The notes under the pieces: model-generated
Told to the model about the DNA's origin: nothing
Seen by the model: only the letters and a program-made list of their open reading frames with translations
Databases searched by the model: none
Part shown: in pieces, positions 16,437 to 25,036 of the stretch
Layout of the letters: every line of letters begins with the position of its first letter
How positions within the stretch are numbered: position 1 is the stretch's first letter
Translations under genes and position numbers: made by a program
Assembly (NCBI GenBank): GCA_029239905.1
Contig: JARBUB010000001.1
Span: 1 to 49,320 of the forward strand
Direction: 5' to 3'
Source: Clostridia bacterium
Lineage (GTDB): Bacteria > Bacillota > Clostridia > Lutisporales > Lutisporaceae
DNA length: 49,320 bases

Positions 16437-17687
16437 TTATTGTTTATTAAAATCCCTCACTGCTTCAATCATCGCAATGACATTTTCGACTGGTGTTTTT
16501 GCCACAATATTATGTATGGTGTTAAAGACAAATCCTCCATCTTTAGAGAAGATTTCGCATACCTCCAGTACTTCTTTTCTAACTTCTTCTGGTGTGCCAA
16601 ACGGTAATGTTCTTTGAGTATTGACACCTGCTCCCCAGAATGTAATATCTTTGCCAAACTGGCTTTTTAATGTTCTTGGATCCATGTCCTTTGCAGTCCA
16701 CTGCACAGGATTTATGATGTCAAATCCTGCATCAATAAAGTCTGGTATTAGCGGCATAATGGAGCCGCAAGTATGTTTAAAGGTCTTCCAATGGGTATTT
16801 TTATGAATCCATCCATTAATACGCTTATAGTAAGGCGCATAAAGATTTCTAAATGTATCTGCTGAACAAAACGGCCCATTTTGAGTTCCAAAATCATTGC
16901 CACATATATAAGCTACATCAATGACATCTCCCGCCACCTGGTAAATCTTTTCTAAATTTCTTAAAGCAATATCCACTTGTTTATCAAAGATCTCATGCAG
17001 GTAATCCTGACGCATTGCTGTAGACATATACCACTCCTGAATATCTCTGATACCTTTTGGGTCTTTAAGCATAGGCCCAGGAACACAGGCAATATCTCCA
17101 ATAGCTGTACCTCCAAGATTAGCTCCTATATAATATTTAGAACCTCTGAATACTTCTGCCATTTTTTTATAATAGTTAAGATCTGACGAAGAGATGTCTC
17201 CAAATTCTTCTAGGTTATCTTCAGCATTAAGGTTATCATCATCAATATCTTTTTGTCTAATGATCGCATCAAAAAAGAAGCTTGACCTTGGCATTTTAGC
17301 AGCAGGCGGGAAGTTTTTGTCTCCTTCTGCATAAATATAAATATCATTTTCATCCTCTGTTGTTACAAACTTCTCTGCCACCAATACTTTTTGTCCCCAT
17401 GGTGTCATCCACTCTCTAAAATTTTCATTTTTAAAACCATACATCGTGTACTGGTTCCATAGGGCTGTTGTATCTATACCAGTTGCTTCTCTTAAGTCAT
17501 CATCTACAAGCCCTAGCATTTGGTAGGGTTCAAATACAGTAATGAGTTTCTTTTCGAGTCCATAATGTTCTCTTAATTTCTCAAGCACGCTGACGTGAAT
17601 GCCCGTTGTAGGGAAAGCTCCCATATCAAAAGGAACTGGCCCCGCTTTATGTTCAAGCGCCAATTTAATTTTGCTTTTAGAGTCCAT
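16437..17687 (-). CDS. URO-D-superfamily protein (methyltransferase-like), 416 residues
   Basis: Cytoplasmic TIM-barrel protein, longer than HemE (about 340-350) because of an insertion around residues 100-180. It has FKHTCGSI (His near 305, Cys near 307), the zinc-binding HxC pattern of the MtaA/CmuA branch, and ends with NVIAMIEAVRDFNKQ. An ATG at 17693 is one base from the AAGGAG, while the ATG at 17687 has good spacing, so the latter was chosen. It is the last gene in the oxidoreductase/epimerase/DUF1097 direction, behind a hairpin, so it is either a read-through or separately promoted gene. It belongs to the same superfamily as the product of the gene at 3793 but is clearly divergent. 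The substrate is unknown. Confidence 0.8.
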   Translation of the reverse strand: MDSKSKIKLALEHKAGPVPFDMGAFPTTGIHVSVLEKLREHYGLEKKLITVFEPYQMLGLVDDDLREATGIDTTALWNQYTMYGFKNENFREWMTPWGQKVLVAEKFVTTEDENDIYIYAEGDKNFPPAAKMPRSSFFFDAIIRQKDIDDDNLNAEDNLEEFGDISSSDLNYYKKMAEVFRGSKYYIGANLGGTAIGDIACVPGPMLKDPKGIRDIQEWYMSTAMRQDYLHEIFDKQVDIALRNLEKIYQVAGDVIDVAYICGNDFGTQNGPFCSADTFRNLYAPYYKRINGWIHKNTHWKTFKHTCGSIMPLIPDFIDAGFDIINPVQWTAKDMDPRTLKSQFGKDITFWGAGVNTQRTLPFGTPEEVRKEVLEVCEIFSKDGGFVFNTIHNIVAKTPVENVIAMIEAVRDFNKQ

Positions 17688-17738
17688 AAGCATTCTCCTT
17701 CTCTATTAAGTTTTATATTTTATAATAACTAGAACTAG

Positions 17739-17773
17739 AAAAGGCCTAGAAAATATATACTTTCCTAGACCTT
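17739..17773 (-). terminator. hairpin between epimerase and URO-D-family genes
   Basis: Arms 17741-17753 and 17761-17773 pair over about 12-13 bases with wobbles, and on the minus strand the second arm runs into TTTTC. It could attenuate transcription from the epimerase gene into the URO-D-family gene. Confidence 0.6.
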
Positions 17774-17789
17774 CATCCATTTGTATCAA

Positions 17790-18692
17790 TTAAGCTCCAA
17801 CTGTTTTTAATTTATCGTCTAAGAACTTTTTAGCTCTTGGTATATCTTCTTCATCTAAATGCTCAATAATAATTGGGATATTAGGATGATTTTCGGATAA
17901 CTTTTTAAGGTATAAATCGTAGTTTAATACACCAAGACCCGCTGCTGGCAGCTCTACTGCTCCTGCTCCTCTGAAGCTGTTATGTTCTGCTGCATCAATA
18001 CTTGCATGTTTTTCACCTGTATCCACTGCACGTTTGCAGTCTTTTGCATGAGCAACTTTGATTTTGTCATCTAATACATTAAAGATTTTTTCAATTTCAG
18101 CGTCTACATGATCAATATTACCATCCCCAAAATAGTTTGTAGGATCTAAGAGAAGTCCAATTCCTGGGTGATTTACCTCACGGAACAGGCGTGCTACTTG
18201 ATCAACTGAACCAATGATGTTATTTACATAGTTTTCAACTAGGAAAACTGCATTGTTTTCATAAGCATATTGTGCTAACTCAAGCGCAACTGCTTTAAAC
18301 TCCTGATAAGCTTCTTCCGTAGCATTTTTAGGATCATAGAGCCAGTCACTTTCTACATTGTATGTACCTGTTTCACTTATTACATAAGGTGTACCGAAAT
18401 CTCTTGCATATTTCAAGATTTCTTTAACATGTGCTATGTTTTTTTCTCTAATAACTGGATCTGGATGTACTAGGTTCGTATAAGCTGAGATACTTACGAT
18501 ATTAATGTTGGCATCTCTAAATGCATCTCTTACCATATTAGCTTTTTCTTTTGTGATATTACCTTGTGATAAGTCAACATCTTTAAAGTCTAAGTCTAGC
18601 TGCACACAGCTCATACCGTGTTCTTTTGCTTTTGCAATAACCTCTGCTAATGTGTAAGGATAATATCCTGTAAAAATACCTACTGAAATCAT
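17790..18692 (-). CDS. sugar-phosphate isomerase/epimerase (AP-endonuclease-2-like TIM barrel)
   Basis: Cytoplasmic metal-dependent TIM-barrel enzyme of 300 residues. Expected metal-binding carboxylates and histidines appear in FLVENYVNN, LLLDPTNYFG, KVAHAKDCKR and IIIEHLDEED. The frame runs 15 codons further upstream, but the ATG at 18692 begins the first beta strand (MISVGIFTGYYP) and has GAGGGGG ahead. It is cotranscribed with the oxidoreductase gene upstream. Such oxidoreductase/epimerase pairs act in inositol, keto-glycoside and related sugar routes. The exact substrate is unknown. Confidence 0.87.
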   Translation of the reverse strand: MISVGIFTGYYPYTLAEVIAKAKEHGMSCVQLDLDFKDVDLSQGNITKEKANMVRDAFRDANINIVSISAYTNLVHPDPVIREKNIAHVKEILKYARDFGTPYVISETGTYNVESDWLYDPKNATEEAYQEFKAVALELAQYAYENNAVFLVENYVNNIIGSVDQVARLFREVNHPGIGLLLDPTNYFGDGNIDHVDAEIEKIFNVLDDKIKVAHAKDCKRAVDTGEKHASIDAAEHNSFRGAGAVELPAAGLGVLNYDLYLKKLSENHPNIPIIIEHLDEEDIPRAKKFLDDKLKTVGA

Positions 18693-18771
18693 GAAAATGC
18701 CCCCTCTAATATAATTTATTATATATAATAACTTCAATTACTTATTGAATGATCTAATTAAGTCATCACTC

Positions 18772-19875
18772 TTATATGGTAATATCAATTTCTGAGAACT
18801 TTACTGTTCTTTCTTCTTTAATAGATAAGTAGCAGGCATCAATAGCTGCCATCGTATGTAAATTGTCTTCCCCGCTGATTTCTGGCTGAGTATCTGTTTC
18901 TACTGCACGTAATAACTGTGCCATAGTTCCTCTAAAGGCATCTGGGAACCATACAGAATCCCACTCAGGACGGATCCACTGATTTGGGAACTGCTTGCAG
19001 GTAAACTCCATCTTACTTGGCGTCCTTTCATCATAGCACCAACCAATATATCCCTGAGCCATACCATCTAAGCCCTCTACGCGCCATTTAATATAGATAT
19101 CTTTTTCTACACCCTCTCCCTGCCATGCCCATACATCATCTAAGCTGGTAGCCATAACTTCATCAGCGTACTGGAAGGTATACTGACTAATACCGTCAAT
19201 ATGATTGAATTTAGTTCTTGGGTCATGTCTGGTCACTGCTGTGATCTTCTCTGGATCGCCAAACAAATAGCGGAAAGTATCTACATGGTGAATACCCATA
19301 TTTAAGATTTCGATATGATCATATCTTTCTAGGAACGTCTGCCAATGAGGAATAGCTCTCATATCGATCGTTGCGAGTACCGGCTTACCTAAATAGCCTT
19401 TCTCTAAAACTGTTTTTAAAGCCCTGATGGATTGGTCATATCTCATATTGGAATTAACGCCTAATTTAACACCTGCTTCTTTACATAGCTTTACAATATC
19501 TTTTGCTTCTTCTAAGTTCATAGCTAATGGTTTTTGGCATAAGATTCCTTTAATATAAGGTTTTGTTACAGCATAGCGTACTACTTCAAGCTGTTTATCT
19601 GGTGGAATGGCTATATCAAGAATCTCAACATTTTCATCATCAATTAATTCTTTCCAACTGGAATAAACATGAGGAATGTTATACTGCTTAGCTACATTCT
19701 CGCTTTCTTCAAGGCTAAGTGATGTAATGGCATACGGATTAAACCCAACATCTTCATAAGCCTTTAAATGGCAGTTTCTCACAATTGCTCCAGCTCCAAT
19801 AACTCCAATGCGAAAATCCATGCGTTTTGGGAGTTCTGGGTTAATACGATAATCAATATTTTTTACTTCTTCCAT
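18772..19875 (-). CDS. Gfo/Idh/MocA-family NAD(P)-dependent oxidoreductase
   Basis: Cytoplasmic dehydrogenase of 367 residues. The N-terminal Rossmann fold has GVIGAGAIVRNCHLKAY (about 22-38). The cofactor/catalytic EKP-type motif reads CQKPLAMNLEEA, followed by a C-terminal alpha/beta domain with EILNMGIHHVDTFRYLFG. The ATG at 19875 has AGGAGAAGGTGG ahead and was preferred over an upstream in-frame start. It lies 59 bp after the DUF1097 gene and 79 bp before the epimerase gene. The family oxidises sugar or inositol hydroxyls; the substrate here is unknown. Confidence 0.9.
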   Translation of the reverse strand: MEEVKNIDYRINPELPKRMDFRIGVIGAGAIVRNCHLKAYEDVGFNPYAITSLSLEESENVAKQYNIPHVYSSWKELIDDENVEILDIAIPPDKQLEVVRYAVTKPYIKGILCQKPLAMNLEEAKDIVKLCKEAGVKLGVNSNMRYDQSIRALKTVLEKGYLGKPVLATIDMRAIPHWQTFLERYDHIEILNMGIHHVDTFRYLFGDPEKITAVTRHDPRTKFNHIDGISQYTFQYADEVMATSLDDVWAWQGEGVEKDIYIKWRVEGLDGMAQGYIGWCYDERTPSKMEFTCKQFPNQWIRPEWDSVWFPDAFRGTMAQLLRAVETDTQPEISGEDNLHTMAAIDACYLSIKEERTVKFSEIDITI

Positions 19876-19934
19876 AATCCACCTTCTCCTTTTTATCATA
19901 TATATAGTGATTAATATAACTTACTAATCATTTT

Positions 19935-20501
19935 TTATTTAGCTAAAGCTTCACCAACTGCATTTGCTTTTTCTGATTTTTCTTCTAGAGGAATCATCTT
20001 ATCAATCCAGACTTTTCCTGCAATTGCGATCCAGCCAAATATAAGACCTAACGCACAGTAGAATAATTCATAAACAGCCGCTGAAGCATAAGTTGCTTCC
20101 GGTACATAATTCATGATTCCAAAAAATGCACCGCATCCAATGAAAATGGCTGGTATATAATCTAATATTTTGATTCTCTCGAAACACATAACAGGTATAA
20201 CTGGTATAAAAATAGCAACAGGTACACACCAGAAAGCTCCTAAAAATGATAAAGCCCCGGCTAATTCAAATATGATAATTCCTGTTGTAATTCCAACTGC
20301 ATAAGCTATGAACCCTTTTAAACCACCCTTTGGTGTACATCCCCCAAGAAAATACACAGCCCATGCTTGAAAAGCAACCCATGCCCCAGCATGACCAATT
20401 GGCATTTTGGTCCCCGTAAACTGATCAATAACTTGAATAATAAGTGCTAGTGCTGCAATCCAAGTAGCCCAAACTAAAAGGTTCTTATTTTTTGCTTTCA
20501 T
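19935..20501 (-). CDS. DUF1097 (YcdZ-like) membrane protein
   Basis: Integral membrane protein of 188 residues with about five hydrophobic helices (near 8-28, 38-58, 63-85, 88-108, 115-165) and a charged C-terminal tail. The AWVAFQAWAVYFLGG and FLGAFWCVPVAIFIPVIP segments match the DUF1097 pattern. No function is established for the family. As first gene behind a strong promoter/operator and ahead of the oxidoreductase and epimerase genes, it may move or retain a substrate or product of that pathway. Confidence 0.8.
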   Translation of the reverse strand: MKAKNKNLLVWATWIAALALIIQVIDQFTGTKMPIGHAGAWVAFQAWAVYFLGGCTPKGGLKGFIAYAVGITTGIIIFELAGALSFLGAFWCVPVAIFIPVIPVMCFERIKILDYIPAIFIGCGAFFGIMNYVPEATYASAAVYELFYCALGLIFGWIAIAGKVWIDKMIPLEEKSEKANAVGEALAK

Positions 20502-20541
20502 AACCCCAACCCCTTCTCACATATTTAGTTTATATTGTTTC

Positions 20542-20555
20542 ATGAAACGTTTCAT
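20542..20555. promoter_or_regulatory. palindromic operator at the DUF1097 operon start
   Basis: Perfect 14-bp palindrome ATGAAACGTTTCAT, beginning about 14 bases past the -10 box of the operon promoter, where a bound repressor would block transcription. The core TGAAACGTTTCA is typical of LacI-family sites and is two bases shorter than the operators at 14487-14538, so it suits a different LacI protein, probably the fusion regulator encoded just upstream. Confidence 0.75.
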
Positions 20556-20569
20556 ATAACTTCATTTTT

Positions 20570-20598
20570 ATATTATCACTAATTTTCAGATATTTCAA
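20570..20598 (-). promoter_or_regulatory. sigma-A promoter of the DUF1097 operon
   Basis: On the minus strand, -35 TTGAAA (20598-20593), 17-base spacer, -10 TAATAT (20575-20570). It lies just after the fusion regulator gene (stop at 20641) and drives the DUF1097, oxidoreductase and epimerase genes. Confidence 0.78.
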
Positions 20599-20640
20599 GT
20601 AGTTTTTTTGTATTTTTGTACAAAAAATAATAGATTTTTT

Positions 20641-22866
20641 CTATCCTTCTTTTCTCAAGTTATTCAGTTTGCGCTCTATATTATCTAGAGTGCTCTTATT
20701 ATCCTGCTCGCCCGTTAACGCTTTCCCGATTTCCCATCCGATTATCTCATCATATAGCTTAATATTAAGGCCAAGAATCTTTGTGTTATTAAATATCTCT
20801 CTTTTTTTGCTTCTAGAATAACTCTTTAAGATATCTCTTTTCCATGGATACAATCCATCTAGTTCCTTATCTACATAAAAGGATTTACGGTTTGAAATCC
20901 CAGAAAGAACAGCGAAAGGATTAGCAATTCTCCTTCCACAAGCCCACATCATATAGTCTACGGCTATCTTTTTTATTTTACTGTTATGGTTAATGCCTAA
21001 ACTCCATCCACCTAGAACTGGACACTGCCCAGGTATGATACAGCTGCCTACATTTCCAGCAACTTTAGACTCCATTGAATCGTTAATGCCAAAAGCATAG
21101 GAGTCATATAATACGGTCATTGCAGTATTTCCGTTTTTAAAATCAGAAGCAATACTGCTCCAATTCTCATGAGATTCTCCCATATTCATATATTGATAGC
21201 TCTTCTTATAGCTATCTAGTGCTATATGGGCATAGTCACTGTTTATAGTTATCCTATTGTCTGTAATGACTGATCCTCCATAAGCCCATAAACGATTGAG
21301 AAACTCTATGCTGTTGTATAAGTTTCCCTTATTAATGAGTGAAGTTCCATACTGCATGGGTGAATTAGCATTAAATCTTTTCGTAAAAAACTCTGCTACT
21401 AAATTAAACTCATCCCATGTTCTAGGAAGCATAAGTTCCATTCCATATTTTCTTTGAAATTGTATTTTTAAAGTTATATCTTCAAACAAGTCTTTTTGAT
21501 AAAAAAGCATTTGTGTGCCTGTCATAAAAGGCAGCCCATATAGCTTACCATCATAAACACCGTGATTTTCCAGTGCTCCGTTAATAATATCCGAAAAATA
21601 CTCTTCATTTTCACTCTGCAGCTCAGTTATTTCTTCAAGCCCTGACATCTTTACCAAATCTTCAAGCCAAACTAAATCAAACATAAAAATATCAACGGAC
21701 GCATCTTTTCCATTTACACATTCTACAATATAGTTCCATAGCTCATGGTACTCAAGTGCAATAAAATTCACTTTAATACCCTTTTCCTTTTCATATACTT
21801 TTGTAAGCATTGGCAGCACTTTTGCCACTTCCGCATCTAGGATAGCTACATTGATCGTACTGGAATGCTCAGAGATACAGTCTTTTCCATCGTAAAATGG
21901 CGTATTGGCAACCTTAAATACAGCATCAACTGTTTTGATTTGGGTATATTCCTGCCCCCCCATTAAAGCTGCTTCTAAAATCTGTTTTGCTGCTTTTGTT
22001 CCAATCTCATAATAAGAAACATTAATAACACCATCAAACGAATTATCATCTTCCATCCAGTTTTCTGCTTTAATACAAATAAGTGAAAGGGGGCGGTTAG
22101 CACTTTCTCTTAATATCTCAATGGCTTTTTTTACCCCCTGTGCCATCATATAACTGCTTACAATAAGTACTGTAATCTCCGAGTTTTCATAAAGAAGTTC
22201 ATAAGCTGCCTTAAATCCACTTTCACTGCTATAATCTCCAACAATCTTATAGAGTATCTCCTCCTCATCAGTATGCTGAAGCACTTCTAATTCTTGCTCA
22301 AACATAATCCCATTTTCCATAATAAAACCGATCTTCTCATGATTATTGCTTCTGCACCATAGTAGGCATTTCTGAAGAGCATCTTTATAATTTATGGTTA
22401 CAACATTCATGTTATTCTTCATATTAATTTTCTTATCCATGAAGACTACTGGAATGTTATTTTCATTTAATTGATAGAGCCAATCTTTGTTTTGAACTGC
22501 AGTACTTACAATAACCCCGTCCACGCGCTGCTGAACAAAATACTCTATATGCTTTTTTTCCAGAATTGCATTGTTGTCAGTTGTTTTAATAAGGATGCTG
22601 TAGCCGCTGGTTCGAAGTTCTTTTTCAATTGCAGCAATCATAACCTGAATACGCGGCTCTTCTATGTTATTTACAATAATACCTATGATGTTAGTCTGCG
22701 TATTTTTTAAGCTTCTTGCATTCGCATCTGGGCGAAATCCTAACTCTTTAATTGCAGTTTCTACTTTATCTATTAATTCTTGGTTATTAGTCTTCCCATT
22801 GATTACATTAGAAACACTCCCAATAGAAACACCTGCTGCAGCCGCCACATCTTTTATTGTAGCCAT
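20641..22866 (-). CDS. LacI-type regulator fused to a complete ABC sugar-binding-protein domain
   Basis: Cytoplasmic protein of 741 residues, more than twice the usual LacI length. Residues 1-50 hold the LacI HTH (TIKDVAAAAGVSIGSVSNVI) and 50-58 the hinge (NARSLKNTQ). Residues about 60-330 form the usual effector domain. From about 350 to 700 there is a second ligand-binding module of the extracellular solute-binding (SBP_bac_1) type, from NVAILDAEVAKVLPMLTKVY through LPRTWDEFNLVAEFF to LGGWSLGINHNSK. No signal peptide or membrane helix precedes it, so this binding domain stays inside the cell as a second sensor. It lies 31 bp after an oxidoreductase gene and just before the DUF1097 promoter/operator, which it probably controls. 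Confidence 0.9.
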   Translation of the reverse strand: MATIKDVAAAAGVSIGSVSNVINGKTNNQELIDKVETAIKELGFRPDANARSLKNTQTNIIGIIVNNIEEPRIQVMIAAIEKELRTSGYSILIKTTDNNAILEKKHIEYFVQQRVDGVIVSTAVQNKDWLYQLNENNIPVVFMDKKINMKNNMNVVTINYKDALQKCLLWCRSNNHEKIGFIMENGIMFEQELEVLQHTDEEEILYKIVGDYSSESGFKAAYELLYENSEITVLIVSSYMMAQGVKKAIEILRESANRPLSLICIKAENWMEDDNSFDGVINVSYYEIGTKAAKQILEAALMGGQEYTQIKTVDAVFKVANTPFYDGKDCISEHSSTINVAILDAEVAKVLPMLTKVYEKEKGIKVNFIALEYHELWNYIVECVNGKDASVDIFMFDLVWLEDLVKMSGLEEITELQSENEEYFSDIINGALENHGVYDGKLYGLPFMTGTQMLFYQKDLFEDITLKIQFQRKYGMELMLPRTWDEFNLVAEFFTKRFNANSPMQYGTSLINKGNLYNSIEFLNRLWAYGGSVITDNRITINSDYAHIALDSYKKSYQYMNMGESHENWSSIASDFKNGNTAMTVLYDSYAFGINDSMESKVAGNVGSCIIPGQCPVLGGWSLGINHNSKIKKIAVDYMMWACGRRIANPFAVLSGISNRKSFYVDKELDGLYPWKRDILKSYSRSKKREIFNNTKILGLNIKLYDEIIGWEIGKALTGEQDNKSTLDNIERKLNNLRKEG

Positions 22867-22897
22867 TTCCCCTCACTAATCCCTTCTCTTTTTATCC

Positions 22898-23884
22898 TCA
22901 GATCGTTTCCCACTGCCCTGTTCGTCCTGATTCAAATAACTGATCTATTATACGCATGTTCAAATAACTATCTTGAAGAGAGATAGGAACTTCTGTATCT
23001 TCCCGAACGGCTTTAGCAAAGTTATTAAAGAGTTCTCCATATTGATTGGTTTTTGGGAATTCTACAATCCTTTCTCCAAGTCCTGTAACCACTTTAACTT
23101 GAGCTGGGATATCGTAAAAGTCATTGAAAGGTATAGTAACTTCTAACATCCCCCCCGAACCATAAACTTTTACCTCTTGTACTGGATAAGAACTGGTTCC
23201 TACCGTAAACAGCGTTCTTGCTTTTCCATAATCAAGCATGCCCGATGAAAGAATATCTGTACCTGTAGCCTCTGAGTAATGGACTATGCCCATTACCTTT
23301 TGAGGTTCTCTGCCCATAATCCATCTGCTTGAAGATATTGCATAGCAACCGATATCCATCAATGCACCTCCACCGTACTCTTTAATGTTCCTGATGTTCT
23401 TTGGATCATTATTACTATAAGCAAACATTGTATGGACAGCATGTATTTCGCCAATACCGTTTACCTTCATAAGCTCGCGGACCATTTGCCATTTTGGATG
23501 GAAACGATACATAAAGGCTTCCATGACCTTAATGTTTTTCCCTTGAGCATACGACATTAAAGTTTTTGTCTCCTCAGCAGTTAATGTTAATGGTTTTTCA
23601 CATAACACATGTTTACCTGCATCAATTGATTTCTTTATCCACTCCAAATGCATATGATTTGGTAACGGGATATAAACAGCTTCAATCTCTGTATCCTCCA
23701 GTAACGCTTCATAACTGCCATAGGCCTTAGGAATCTCCCACTCTTTAGCTGCCTGTTCAGCTTTTTTAAGATTTCTTGAGGCTAAAGCAATAACTTCTAC
23801 ACTTTTTGATTGAGTAAAAGGAAGCATCATGCGAGTTAGCAAATGCCCCGATACTCCTAATACTCCTATTTTAACTCTTTTCAT
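22898..23884 (-). CDS. Gfo/Idh/MocA-family oxidoreductase
   Basis: Cytoplasmic NAD(P)-dependent dehydrogenase of 328 residues. The N terminus KIGVLGVSGHLLTRMMLPF (5-23) has Ser where many members have a third Gly. The catalytic EKP motif is intact in HVLCEKPLTLTAEE (about 92-105), and YGGGALMDIGCYAISSSRW marks the GFO_IDH_MocA C-terminal domain. AGGAGGAA precedes the ATG. It lies directly upstream of the fusion regulator gene and is probably cotranscribed with it. It resembles trans-dihydrodiol or 1,5-anhydrofructose-type dehydrogenases in layout; the substrate is not known. Confidence 0.9.
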   Translation of the reverse strand: MKRVKIGVLGVSGHLLTRMMLPFTQSKSVEVIALASRNLKKAEQAAKEWEIPKAYGSYEALLEDTEIEAVYIPLPNHMHLEWIKKSIDAGKHVLCEKPLTLTAEETKTLMSYAQGKNIKVMEAFMYRFHPKWQMVRELMKVNGIGEIHAVHTMFAYSNNDPKNIRNIKEYGGGALMDIGCYAISSSRWIMGREPQKVMGIVHYSEATGTDILSSGMLDYGKARTLFTVGTSSYPVQEVKVYGSGGMLEVTIPFNDFYDIPAQVKVVTGLGERIVEFPKTNQYGELFNNFAKAVREDTEVPISLQDSYLNMRIIDQLFESGRTGQWETI

Positions 23885-23936
23885 ATAGTTCCTCCTAAAA
23901 ATTATTTATTAAATCATCCTGGCTCTATCGACTTAA

Positions 23937-24440
23937 CTACTTTCTGTTATTATTAAACCATTCTATAGTAGCTTTTTCCATATCCTTAGGAAGTTTTTTA
24001 TTATATACCTCATCATATAACCATCCTATTGTTTTGTTATTTAGATATTTCTTCATTTCATTTTCTGCTTCAAGCATTACGACTTTAATTAGGCAAGGAC
24101 ATTTTGTATGTGTATCTGGTAAATTCTCTTTATCTAATAGCACATTATTTTGCCTAATTTCTGCACATTGGAAGAATGATTCATTCCCTTCTACTGCTTC
24201 AACAACGTCCCAAAATGTTATCTCTTCTGCACTACGAGCTAATGTATACCCACCTTTTACACCTGGTATAGATTTTATAATCCCTGACTTACTTAATCTA
24301 GCATATACTTTTGATAAATACGTCTCTGAAACGCCCTGAAATGTCGCTAAATCTCTTATTCCTACAGATTTACCTTCTTCTAGCTTTACCATATATAACA
24401 AACAATGTAGTGCATATTCTACGCCTATTGAGAACTTCAT
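23937..24440 (-). CDS. Rrf2-family transcription regulator, possibly Fe-S dependent
   Basis: Regulator of 167 residues. The winged HTH spans about 1-75 (FSIGVEYALHCLLYM, GVSETYLSKVYARLSKSGII, GVKGGYTLAR). Three cysteines near 94-118 (FFQCAEIR, then KCPCLI) are possible Fe-S ligands, but the spacing is wider than the C-x5-C-x5-C of IscR and the insertion is unusual. It diverges from the FMN-protein/ferredoxin pair over 200 bp, which marks these as likely targets and suggests redox or Fe-S sensing. It could also lead into the oxidoreductase gene 52 bp downstream. Confidence 0.88.
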   Translation of the reverse strand: MKFSIGVEYALHCLLYMVKLEEGKSVGIRDLATFQGVSETYLSKVYARLSKSGIIKSIPGVKGGYTLARSAEEITFWDVVEAVEGNESFFQCAEIRQNNVLLDKENLPDTHTKCPCLIKVVMLEAENEMKKYLNNKTIGWLYDEVYNKKLPKDMEKATIEWFNNNRK

Positions 24441-24553
24441 TTATTCATACTCCTTTAATACCTTCAGTCTTCTCTTAATAATAGCCCATTATTTATTCTC
24501 ATTCAAGATGCTCGACCAACATCCAATATCGACTTTTTTGCAAAACATTTCTA

Positions 24554-24582
24554 TTGACAATAAGTTGAAAACATCATATCAT
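24554..24582 (+). promoter_or_regulatory. sigma-A promoter of the FMN-protein/ferredoxin operon
   Basis: -35 TTGACA (24554-24559), 17-base spacer, -10 TATCAT (24577-24582), about 58 bp before the FMN-protein start. Confidence 0.75.
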
Positions 24583-24586
24583 AATT

Positions 24587-24605
24587 GTAGACAATATATG
24601 TCGAC
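24587..24605. promoter_or_regulatory. candidate Rrf2 operator
   Basis: Near-palindrome GTAGACAATATATGTCGAC (7-base arms, one mismatch) located right at the expected transcription start of the FMN-protein operon. TCGAC elements also occur at about 24511 and 24530. Assignment to the divergent Rrf2 gene is inference from position. Confidence 0.5.
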
Positions 24606-24640
24606 GATATTTTATATCCATAATACGAGGAGGAATAAAA

Positions 24641-25012
24641 ATGTTTATAGAAAAATTTTTGGAAGTACTAAATCACGAGGGTGTTGTTTCTATTGTAACT
24701 TGCGCAAATAATGAGGCTCATGTTTCTAATACCTGGAATAGCTATTTAGTTATTGCGGAGGAGAATAAAATTTTAATTCCTGCAGCTGCTATGCTTAAAA
24801 CCGAAGAAAACATTAATATTAATGGCAATGTTAAATTAACTCTTGGCAGTAAAGAAGTAATGGGCTACAAATATATGGGAACTGGATTTTTACTTGAAGG
24901 AACTGCTAAGTTTTTAAAAGAGGGAGAACACTTTGAGATGATGAGAAAAAAATTCTCATTTTTAACAAGAGTATTAGAAATTACAGTTACCTCTTGTAAA
25001 CAAACACTATAA
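24641..25012 (+). CDS. FMN-binding split-barrel protein (Desulfovibrio FMN-bp-like)
   Basis: Small flavoprotein of 123 residues in the pyridoxamine-phosphate-oxidase-like fold. It runs parallel to the well-known Desulfovibrio FMN-binding protein: FLEVLNHEGVVSIVTC, VSNTWNSYLVI, KTEENININGNVKLTLGSKE, MGTGFLLEGTAKF and a final VTSCKQTL. Members bind FMN non-covalently as dimers and act as small electron carriers. GAGGAGGAAT precedes the ATG. The next gene is a ferredoxin, so a two-protein electron-transfer unit is likely, probably under Rrf2 control. Confidence 0.88.
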   Translation: MFIEKFLEVLNHEGVVSIVTCANNEAHVSNTWNSYLVIAEENKILIPAAAMLKTEENININGNVKLTLGSKEVMGYKYMGTGFLLEGTAKFLKEGEHFEMMRKKFSFLTRVLEITVTSCKQTL

Positions 25013-25036
25013 TTTTCAAAATTGATGGAGCTAACT

